Made by a program: the position numbers and the translations under genes
The notes under the pieces: generated by a model
Database searches by the model: none
What the model saw: the letters and a program-made list of their open reading frames with translations, nothing else
What the model was told of the DNA's origin: nothing
Shown here: in pieces, positions 1 through 5,519 of the stretch
Position numbering within the stretch: the first letter of the stretch is position 1
Layout: each line of letters opens with the position of its first letter
NCBI GenBank assembly: GCA_949745755.1
Contig: CATJZL010000107.1
Span: forward strand, 1-6,448
Source: UBA2730 sp022793235
GTDB lineage: Bacteria > Bacillota_I > Bacilli_A > RF39 > UBA660
DNA length: 6,448 bases
Direction: 5' to 3'

Positions 1-30
1 AGAGTCTAAACTTGAAACAAAATAGACTCT
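1..30 (-). terminator. Possible terminator hairpin at the 3' end of the orphan gene
   Basis: Bases 1-8 (AGAGTCTA) and 23-30 (TAGACTCT) form a perfect 8-bp inverted repeat with a 14-base loop. On the minus strand the first arm lies in the last codons of the orphan gene, and the second arm begins with its TAG stop. The position suits a terminator overlapping the end of the gene. The stem has only three G-C pairs, and the U-tract that would settle it lies beyond the window, so this is a tentative call. Confidence 0.3.
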
Positions 31-749
31 AATAAAAACTTAGGAATAATACTAGTAGGAATTTTAATATCTTTTAATTTTGAACACATTTTTTTCACCT
101 GACTCAAATTATTTACATTACTAACATCTTGCATAACTAAATTCGTATCAATTTTTATAGAATTGATATCATCAACCATATACTTATCTCCAAAATAAAG
201 AGTTAAATTTCCACCTAAAAGACTAAAATCCAAATAAGTCATGAACTGATCTTCTTCTTCTAATTTATACTTAAAATAAGGACTAGTTAAAAACAAATTT
301 TTATTTATAGTTACAAAATCTAGAAGTTTTAAAAGTCCACCTTCTAAAAATTCAACAGAATAATAGATATCAGGTGCATAACCCACTTTATTTTCAGAAA
401 AATTAGTAATAAAGAATTGCTCTGAAAAAGGATATAAACTATTTTTAAAAACAACTTGTTTTTTATGATCTAAATCAATACATAAATAAGTCCAAGAATA
501 AAATTGAACAATTAAATAATTTGTATCATGATAATTAATAAGTTCTATCCGATTCACATAAACAGTATGACGAAATTCTGGACAATAATTTCTTAGTATC
601 CCAAGAAATTCATCCCACTTATTATGATATTCACTTACACTATGAATCACTTTTTTAATATCAATTCCATTCTCATTCGCTTCATTATTGGTAAAATAAA
701 GTTTAAATAATTTTTTTTGTTTTTCATTTAATAATTTCTGTTTCATCAT
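6..749 (-). CDS. Uncharacterised low-GC protein, 247 residues
   Basis: I do not recognise this protein. It has no signal peptide, no membrane segment and no familiar catalytic motif, so it is probably cytoplasmic. The N-terminus is lysine-rich and probably helical (residues 1-20). The middle (about 60-190) is rich in aromatic residues and alternates hydrophobic and polar residues as beta strands do (for example VQFYSWTYLCIDLD near 81-94). The C-terminal third is probably helical. Two ATG codons stand in tandem at 749 and 746; the AGGGGG ribosome binding site is 5 bases from the first and 8 from the second, so the true product may be 246 residues. By hand count its GC is about 23%, against about 35% for deoD beside it. 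An 82-base gap and a candidate promoter separate it from deoD, so it is likely a separate transcription unit. The low GC and lack of a recognised family suggest an accessory or acquired gene, which is inference. The open frame itself is convincing. Confidence 0.8.
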   Translation of the reverse strand: MMKQKLLNEKQKKLFKLYFTNNEANENGIDIKKVIHSVSEYHNKWDEFLGILRNYCPEFRHTVYVNRIELINYHDTNYLIVQFYSWTYLCIDLDHKKQVVFKNSLYPFSEQFFITNFSENKVGYAPDIYYSVEFLEGGLLKLLDFVTINKNLFLTSPYFKYKLEEEDQFMTYLDFSLLGGNLTLYFGDKYMVDDINSIKIDTNLVMQDVSNVNNLSQVKKMCSKLKDIKIPTSIIPKFLLESILFQV

Positions 750-754
750 GATTT

Positions 755-760
755 CCCCCT
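755..760 (-). promoter_or_regulatory. Ribosome binding site of the orphan gene
   Basis: The minus strand reads AGGGGG, then AAATC, then ATGATG. Spacing is 5 bases to the first ATG and 8 to the second, so the site supports this gene but leaves the exact start open, with a slight preference for the second ATG. Confidence 0.6.
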
Positions 761-768
761 GGTTATTT

Positions 769-777
769 ATTCTAACA
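769..777 (-). promoter_or_regulatory. Candidate extended -10 promoter for the orphan gene
   Basis: The minus strand reads TGTTAGAAT. This matches the extended -10 form TGnTATAAT except for one base in the hexamer (TAGAAT). No good -35 hexamer lies 16-18 bases upstream, which is tolerated when the TGn extension is present. Transcription would start near 762 and give a leader of only about a dozen bases ahead of the AGGGGG site. The site lies in the AT-rich gap 750-832, where such matches arise easily by chance. Confidence 0.4.
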
Positions 778-832
778 TAATTTTAGATTTTTACTAGAGA
801 AAAATAATATTTTTTTAACTAATTTTTTCTAT

Positions 833-1540
833 CTATAATGCTAAAACAGACTCAAGTGCTAAAATAACCATATCTGTAAAAGACTTTTCTCTTTGTTCAC
901 TAGTCGTTTCTTGATGAGATATAAAGCTATCAGAAATAGTAAGCAAGCAAGCAGCACGCTTACCTAACAAATTAGCATTATGAAAAAGAGCAAAAGACTC
1001 CATTTCAACGGCTAAACAACCATATTTTTGTGAAAGGAAAAGATAGGGATTATTCTCCCTATAAAACACATCACTACTGTGTACAGTTCCAATATGTAAA
1101 GTTTGCCCTCTTGATTGAGCAGTAACCTTAATAACATCATTTAATTCTTTAGTAGAAGATAAAATGGTATCACTACAGCCGTTCTGCGTCTTAGCATAAC
1201 TTGACTCTGAATAAACATCCTTTGCAAGTACAACATCAAATAAATTCAAATCTTCTACGTAAGCACCCGCACTTCCAATACGAATAATCGTATCTACATG
1301 ATAAAATTGATAAAGTTCATAAGAATAAATCCCCATGCTGGGCATTCCCATACCAGAAGCCATAACCGTAATTTCCTTTCCCTTATAAAGACCAGTATAC
1401 GCATACATTCCTCTAACTCGATTTACAAGCTTTACAGCATCTAGATATGTCTCAGCTATAAATTTAGCCCGCATAGGATCTCCTGGCATTAAAACAATTT
1501 TAGCTATTTCTCCTTCTTTAGCTTCTATATGTGGTGTCAT
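833..1540 (-). CDS. deoD: Purine-nucleoside phosphorylase, DeoD type
   Basis: This cytoplasmic enzyme splits purine (deoxy)nucleosides with phosphate, giving free base and (deoxy)ribose-1-phosphate for purine salvage and nucleoside catabolism. The 235-residue length is normal for the hexameric DeoD family. Residues known from the E. coli enzyme fall at the same numbers: His4, Gly20 and Arg24 in LMPGDPMRAK (phosphate site), Arg43 (from the neighbouring subunit), Arg87 and Ser90 in RIGSAGA, Glu179-Met180-Glu181 in AVEMES (ribose site), and Asp204 with Arg217 (base protonation). The family signature GMGMPSMGIYSYEL is at 63-76. It should therefore be active, and Asp204 predicts use of 6-amino as well as 6-oxo purines. 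The ATG start has a well-spaced AGAAAGGA site that overlaps the end of the preceding DUF4097 gene, so it is probably co-transcribed with, and perhaps translationally coupled to, that envelope module. No deoB, deoC or nucleoside transporter gene is seen next to it. Confidence 0.97.
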   Translation of the reverse strand: MTPHIEAKEGEIAKIVLMPGDPMRAKFIAETYLDAVKLVNRVRGMYAYTGLYKGKEITVMASGMGMPSMGIYSYELYQFYHVDTIIRIGSAGAYVEDLNLFDVVLAKDVYSESSYAKTQNGCSDTILSSTKELNDVIKVTAQSRGQTLHIGTVHSSDVFYRENNPYLFLSQKYGCLAVEMESFALFHNANLLGKRAACLLTISDSFISHQETTSEQREKSFTDMVILALESVLAL

Positions 1541-1544
1541 ACAA

Positions 1545-2318
1545 TCATTCCTTTCTAAAATCCACTTTCATAGTACCAATACCACCCTTTAATTCTAATA
1601 AATGTCTACCTTCTCCAAACATAGAAGTAGAAATTTTTTCTCCATCAATTTCTATATTTCCAATCCCATTTTCAACTAAAAAACGGTAATCAGACTTATT
1701 CCCTATTAAATGAAGTGAAATCATACCAACCCCACATTCAATTTTGCTATGTCCAGTAAGAACAGAATCTATAGACACATGACCTGCACCCGACTCTAGA
1801 TCAAGATTATTAAGTAAAGACTTAGTAATAGAAATTTTACCCGCTCCACCTTCTATATCTGCCTCATTAAATTTAGAATCAGAAATAGTAAGCGTACCTG
1901 CTCCCTGTTCTATGGAAAAAGAAGCAGCAGTAATATTAGAAATTTGAACCTGACCAGCATCAAAGGAAATGTCTAAATCCTCGAGAATAGCATGATCTTG
2001 TACAAAAATAGTAATAGTACTAGGTCCACCCTTAGAAAAGAAGAATCCTTTTTTTTCCTCAATTTCTAACTCCCCTCGTTGATGATTTACCTGAATCATA
2101 TTAGAACCACGAATATGAATCCCAAAATAATCGCCTTGTTTAATCTCAATTTTACTAGAAGAAACATCAACAGAAATAGAATGAATCAAATCATACCTTT
2201 TTTCCAAATTAGTAGAAGGAAAAAAGGAAAAACCAAAAACTAAGAAAATCATAAAACTCAAAAAAGCTAAACTACATAAAAAAGCTAAAAAAAATGCAAA
2301 AAATTTTACAAATTTCAC
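1545..2318 (-). CDS. Membrane-anchored DUF4097-type beta-repeat protein
   Basis: The 257-residue protein has a basic start (MKFVK) and one long hydrophobic segment at about 6-33, which looks like an uncleaved anchor placing the rest outside the membrane. There is no convincing lipobox. Residues about 45-257 are short beta strands with a repeated G-x-G turn: DAGQVQIS, GAGTLTIS, GAGKISIT, GAGHVSID and GVGMISLH start near residues 120, 139, 158, 177 and 196, exactly 19 residues apart. Two looser copies follow near 218 (GIGNIEID) and 246 (GIGTMKVD). This is the pattern of DUF4097/DUF4098-type proteins, expected to fold as a beta solenoid. They have no known enzyme activity and often accompany LiaF-like or PspC-like envelope proteins. 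The GTG start overlaps the stop of the LiaF-like gene in GTGA and has a strong GGAGGGG site, so the two proteins are probably made together. The family is clear; a role in envelope stress is inferred from family and neighbour. Confidence 0.85.
   Translation of the reverse strand: MKFVKFFAFFLAFLCSLAFLSFMIFLVFGFSFFPSTNLEKRYDLIHSISVDVSSSKIEIKQGDYFGIHIRGSNMIQVNHQRGELEIEEKKGFFFSKGGPSTITIFVQDHAILEDLDISFDAGQVQISNITAASFSIEQGAGTLTISDSKFNEADIEGGAGKISITKSLLNNLDLESGAGHVSIDSVLTGHSKIECGVGMISLHLIGNKSDYRFLVENGIGNIEIDGEKISTSMFGEGRHLLELKGGIGTMKVDFRKE
1549..1556 (-). promoter_or_regulatory. deoD ribosome binding site overlapping the upstream gene
   Basis: The minus strand reads AGAAAGGA, 8 bases before the deoD ATG. 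The site lies in the last codons of the DUF4097 gene, whose TGA stop (1545-1547) sits between this site and the start. Ribosomes finishing the upstream gene therefore end right at the deoD initiation region. Confidence 0.8.
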
Positions 2319-2989
2319 TGAATAATCACCCCTCCAAAAATAGCTGTGGCATCAATATAAATAGTTTTTTTATAATCTTTAGCTTCACGAATAATATTAC
2401 GAACCTCACCAAAAACAGGACAAGATTTTACAACCACCTTCACATCATCTGGTACTAAAATAGTAATTCCACCAAAGGTAGCACTAGCTCGAATAGATGA
2501 AGATTTACCAAGTTTAGCTTTTCTAAGATCAAGTTTTATATATCCAAAGACTGCTTCAATATCTCCCTCTTTAAACTCTTCATCATCTTTATCAATCTTC
2601 ATTTCTGAAAAAGTAGCCATGATTTTATCTCCAAAATCTCCTTTTTTTTCATTCATTTTATGAGAAAATTCCTTTTTCATACCCTGACTAAAGAAAAGGA
2701 AAAAGCCAATTAAAATCAAAAGAAAAGGAAAAATAAGTTGAAAAATAGTGGCAAAACTAACAATATCCCTAGCATCGAATAAAAGACAAATACCAAGCAA
2801 AAATAATAGAAAACTACTTCCCTTATTTTGCTTACTAATAAGTCCAATAGAAGCTGGAATAATTAAAAAAAGAGTCCACCAACCATCAAAAAATATATTA
2901 ATATTTGTAAATCCCAAAGTATTTGTACCTATAATCATTCCTAAAAGAATGAATACAACACCCCATAAAATTTTATTAAATTCCCTCAT
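2315..2989 (-). CDS. LiaF-like four-helix membrane protein
   Basis: The 224-residue protein has two parts. Residues about 7-101 hold four hydrophobic segments (about 7-23, 38-52, 59-73, 80-101), beginning with the ILWGVVFILLG pattern typical of LiaF/YvqF-type N-termini. After a charged linker (about 104-142), residues 144-224 form a beta-rich C-terminal domain with repeated F-G turns: AVFGYIKLDL (146-155), ATFGGITILVP (170-180), PVFGEVRNII (191-200) and a terminal AIFGGVIIQ. The same arrangement is known in Bacillus LiaF, which inhibits the LiaRS envelope-stress two-component system, and in the related cell-wall-active antibiotic response proteins. The ATG has an AGAAGGG site 6 bases upstream that overlaps the stop of the preceding gene. 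It overlaps the DUF4097 gene by 4 bases. No sensor kinase or response regulator is in the window, so I assign the family and not the gene name liaF. Regulation of an envelope response is inferred. Confidence 0.85.
   Translation of the reverse strand: MREFNKILWGVVFILLGMIIGTNTLGFTNINIFFDGWWTLFLIIPASIGLISKQNKGSSFLLFLLGICLLFDARDIVSFATIFQLIFPFLLILIGFFLFFSQGMKKEFSHKMNEKKGDFGDKIMATFSEMKIDKDDEEFKEGDIEAVFGYIKLDLRKAKLGKSSSIRASATFGGITILVPDDVKVVVKSCPVFGEVRNIIREAKDYKKTIYIDATAIFGGVIIQ
2329..2335 (-). promoter_or_regulatory. Ribosome binding site supporting the GTG start of the DUF4097 gene
   Basis: The minus strand reads GGAGGGG, 10 bases before the GTG at 2318-2316. It lies inside the 3' end of the LiaF-like gene. 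It is a strong match to the 16S rRNA tail and justifies the GTG start that overlaps the upstream TGA stop. Confidence 0.8.
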
Positions 2990-2995
2990 AATTAT

Positions 2996-3002
2996 CCCTT
3001 CT
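2996..3002 (-). promoter_or_regulatory. Ribosome binding site of the LiaF-like gene
   Basis: The minus strand reads AGAAGGG, 6 bases before the ATG at 2989-2987. Its first two bases belong to the TAG stop of the preceding gene (3003-3001), showing how tightly the two genes are joined. Confidence 0.75.
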
Positions 3003-3894
3003 AACTCTCATATTTTATTCTTTTCACTTTTTCTATTTGCTCATCAAAAGATTCATTCTCATATGTATCTAATAATTTTAATGTAATAGCAGTCCACTTA
3101 TGCATAGGTTCACACTCAGAAAAAGGACTAAGATAATTTCCTTTGAAAAGATACTCATAAAATATAGGTAACTCATCAGAATAGACAACAGCATCATCAC
3201 CTATTTGAGCTCTTTTTCTAATCAATTCATAACGTATTATATTATAAACCGCAAGATAGGAAGACTCCTCATCACAAATCCTTGGAATAGTACAATGCAC
3301 TTCACCATTTTCTTCAAATACTCCAACAGATGTATCATCTTCTACAATATCCTTTAATGAACGATTCATCTCATCAAGTAAAGTAAAATAATCAAGAATC
3401 TCACCCTCTATATCTAGATCATAAACCCCTTCTAAAAACAACATAAATTTAATCTGATCAAAACTAAATCCCTTCAAATAGGCTATATGCTTAGAAATAT
3501 CATCTTTCTGATGAAAAGAAAAGCCACCTCTAGGCTTATAAAATTTATTTGCAAGTTCCATATCCAAAGCCTCTCTTAAGTGATCAAACAATTGTTGAAA
3601 ATAGGCTTCTTCACTCTGTGCCTTCTTTGCAACAGAATCAAAATAAGCACTTAAATTTTCTATCTTTATCCTTTTATGATTTTTAAATATAAAATTAAGG
3701 ACTTTAAACTCTACTCCTAAACCACTAAGACATCCATGAATCTCATCATTTAATATCTGCTGCATTTCTTTATTCATACCAAAAGTCTTTTCAATAGCAT
3801 AACTATAACAAAATTGCTCATATTTTTTAAGCAAATATTCCAAAGCTATACTTCTATAACAAGATAATAAAAAAAATTTACTATAATATTGCAT
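3001..3894 (-). CDS. Uncharacterised protein, possibly a non-catalytic peptidase-like fold
   Basis: I cannot name this 297-residue protein. The frame opens with TTG at 3909, but that version contains the GGAGG site; the ATG at 3894 (MQYYSKFFLL) lies 7 bases after GGAGG and is the better start. It has no clear membrane segment or cleavable signal, is mostly helical by composition, and is rich in acidic, Lys and aromatic residues. The most suggestive part is residues 214-255: YNIIRYELIRK, then 13 residues later SDELPIFYEYLF. This resembles the layout of M3/M3-like metallopeptidases, where HExxH is followed by an acidic E-x-P-S-x-F-x-E helix. Here both zinc histidines would be Tyr222 and Arg226 (YELIR), so zinc catalysis would be lost. 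This is a resemblance seen by eye, not a demonstrated family. The gene sits 29 bases after the COG2509-type flavoprotein and 11 before the LiaF-like gene, probably in the same transcript. Alternative: an unrelated conserved Bacillota protein. Confidence 0.85.
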   Translation of the reverse strand: MQYYSKFFLLSCYRSIALEYLLKKYEQFCYSYAIEKTFGMNKEMQQILNDEIHGCLSGLGVEFKVLNFIFKNHKRIKIENLSAYFDSVAKKAQSEEAYFQQLFDHLREALDMELANKFYKPRGGFSFHQKDDISKHIAYLKGFSFDQIKFMLFLEGVYDLDIEGEILDYFTLLDEMNRSLKDIVEDDTSVGVFEENGEVHCTIPRICDEESSYLAVYNIIRYELIRKRAQIGDDAVVYSDELPIFYEYLFKGNYLSPFSECEPMHKWTAITLKLLDTYENESFDEQIEKVKRIKYES

Positions 3895-3901
3895 AAAGCT
3901 T

Positions 3902-3906
3902 CCTCC
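3902..3906 (-). promoter_or_regulatory. Ribosome binding site that sets the start at 3894
   Basis: The minus strand reads GGAGG, followed by 7 bases and ATG. A start at the upstream TTG (3909-3907) would place this consensus site inside codons 2-4, and no equally good site precedes that TTG, so the shorter protein is preferred. Confidence 0.85.
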
Positions 3907-3917
3907 CAATTAGCATA

Positions 3918-3923
3918 ATTATA
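3918..3923 (-). promoter_or_regulatory. Possible internal -10 element before the unknown gene
   Basis: A perfect TATAAT on the minus strand lies directly after the stop codon of the flavoprotein gene, about 24 bases before the ATG of the next gene. No convincing -35 hexamer lies 16-18 bases upstream and there is no TGn extension. In DNA this AT-rich the hexamer may be chance. If real, it would let the unknown gene, the LiaF-like/DUF4097 pair and deoD be expressed apart from the flavoproteins. Confidence 0.25.
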
Positions 3924-5519
3924 CTACATATTCGAAGAAAAACCACTATAAATTTTAGCAATATTTTCTGCTTGCACAATTCCATCTACAGCACTAGACA
4001 TAATTCCACCAGCATAACCTGCACCTTCACCACTTGGATAAATCCCTAAAATATTAGATACACCTAAAGAATCTCTTTCGATTCGAATGGGAGAAGAAGT
4101 ACGAGACTCTATACCCGCTAAAATAGAATCATCTTTTGCAAAACCATGTATTTTAGCATCAAAAGATTCAATTGCATCAATCAAAGCACAATTAATAGAC
4201 TCAGAAAAAAGTTCTCTTAAATTCCCAAAAGAATATTCACCCTTCATTACAGGAAAAACATCCCCTAATGATTCACTGGTCTTATTGTTCTTAAAATCAA
4301 CATATTTCTGCACAGGTATTCTGCCACCACCAAGAATATAAGCTTTTTCTTCCAAATCTCTTTGAAAATGAATACCTGCAAAGACACCTTCACCATAATC
4401 CCTTTCATCTACAGTCACAATAATAGCAGAATTAGAATTTTCTGTATCTCTTTTATAATTACTCATTCCATTCACAACGAGTCCACCATTTTCACTAGAA
4501 GAATTTACAACATACCCTCCAGGACACATGCAAAAAGAATAAATTCCTCTCCCCTTAAAATGATGTGTAAGTTTATAACTAGCAGCAGACAGAAAATTAT
4601 AAGAGTCACCATACTGACTTTTATCAATCATCTCCCGAGAATGTTGTATACGAAGTCCAACTGCAAAAGGCTTGGAGTACATAACAAGACCTTTATCATA
4701 AAGTAAAGAAAAAGTATCCCTTGCACTATGCCCTATAGCAAGAACCAAAACTTCACACAATATCTTTTGATGATGATTAATCTCTACACCATATACCACA
4801 TTATCTTTTATCAAAATATCAGTAAGACAACTCTGATACCAAAACTCTCCTCCCATATCTATAATTTTATTACGTAAACGAATAACTACATGACGAAGAA
4901 TATCTGTTCCAATATGAGGCTTATTCATATATAAAATTTCAGAAGGTGCACCACATTCCACAAATAACTCTAGTATTTTTTTCTGCCTACCAAACTTATC
5001 TTTTACAAGTGTATTTAACTTTCCATCTGAAAAGGTCCCTGCACCACCCTCACCAAATTGAACATTACTATTTACATTCAAAATAGTCTTATTCCAAAAC
5101 TCTTCTACAGATTTTACTCTCTCTTCTATTTTCTCCCCTCTTTCTATAATAATAGGATAATAACCATTTTCGGCCAAAAAATAGGCACAAAAAAGTCCAG
5201 CAGGACCACTTCCAACAATAATAGGTCTCTTACTTAAAATCTTTTTTCCTAGAATAGGAAAAGAATAAGATTCTACTCTAGCTTTAAAAATATTAGAATT
5301 CTTATTCCTTTTTAATATAGATTCTTCTCCATCTACATCTACAAAAACTTCATAAATAAAAAAGATTTGTGGTTTATATCGTGCATCAATAGATTTTTTT
5401 ACGATTTTAATATTCTTAATCCTATTTATATTTACCTTTAACAAAATAGCACACTTCTGATATAAAAACTTCTCACTATCCTCTACTATATTTACTTTAA
5501 TTTGCCTAATCTTAATCAC
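3924..5519 (-). CDS. FAD-dependent dehydrogenase, COG2509 type
   Basis: This is a predicted soluble FAD-binding oxidoreductase of the family often called 'FAD-dependent protein' or 'NAD(FAD)-utilizing dehydrogenase'. The natural substrate of the family is not established. I start it at the GTG at 5519, giving 531 residues (MIKIRQIKV...), a usual family length and N-terminus; the longer frame from 5546 would bury the AGGGAG ribosome binding site. Residues about 1-90 are the small N-terminal domain found in this family. The dinucleotide-binding fold follows: GSGPAG at 103-108 and a strand ending in Glu126 (IIIERG), which should bind the FAD ribose. The family motif NVQFGEGGAGTFSDGKL is at 152-168, and a C-terminal FAD-contact segment with YPSGEGAGYAGG is at 494-505. 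Nothing looks truncated. It overlaps the preceding BaiN-like gene by 8 bases (GTGATTAA), so the two flavoproteins are probably co-translated. The family assignment is strong; the reaction is unknown. Confidence 0.93.
   Translation of the reverse strand: MIKIRQIKVNIVEDSEKFLYQKCAILLKVNINRIKNIKIVKKSIDARYKPQIFFIYEVFVDVDGEESILKRNKNSNIFKARVESYSFPILGKKILSKRPIIVGSGPAGLFCAYFLAENGYYPIIIERGEKIEERVKSVEEFWNKTILNVNSNVQFGEGGAGTFSDGKLNTLVKDKFGRQKKILELFVECGAPSEILYMNKPHIGTDILRHVVIRLRNKIIDMGGEFWYQSCLTDILIKDNVVYGVEINHHQKILCEVLVLAIGHSARDTFSLLYDKGLVMYSKPFAVGLRIQHSREMIDKSQYGDSYNFLSAASYKLTHHFKGRGIYSFCMCPGGYVVNSSSENGGLVVNGMSNYKRDTENSNSAIIVTVDERDYGEGVFAGIHFQRDLEEKAYILGGGRIPVQKYVDFKNNKTSESLGDVFPVMKGEYSFGNLRELFSESINCALIDAIESFDAKIHGFAKDDSILAGIESRTSSPIRIERDSLGVSNILGIYPSGEGAGYAGGIMSSAVDGIVQAENIAKIYSGFSSNM

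Noticed and set aside
798..830. AT-only inverted repeat after deoD (7-bp arms at 798-804 and 824-830) as a deoD terminator
   Set aside because: The stem has a single G-C pair and a 19-base loop, and no T-run follows the second arm. It is the kind of match expected by chance in such AT-rich DNA, so I see no convincing terminator between deoD and the orphan gene.
2748..3086. Plus-strand open frame of 112 codons
   Set aside because: It lies opposite the LiaF-like gene and the end of the unknown gene. Its protein is the low-complexity antisense of membrane helices and matches nothing I recognise.
4087..4341. Plus-strand open frame of 84 codons
   Set aside because: It lies wholly antisense to the strongly supported COG2509-type flavoprotein and shows no family features.
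4362..4706. Plus-strand open frame of 114 codons
   Set aside because: It is also antisense to the flavoprotein gene, and its Ile/Thr/Ser-rich composition is that of a shadow frame.
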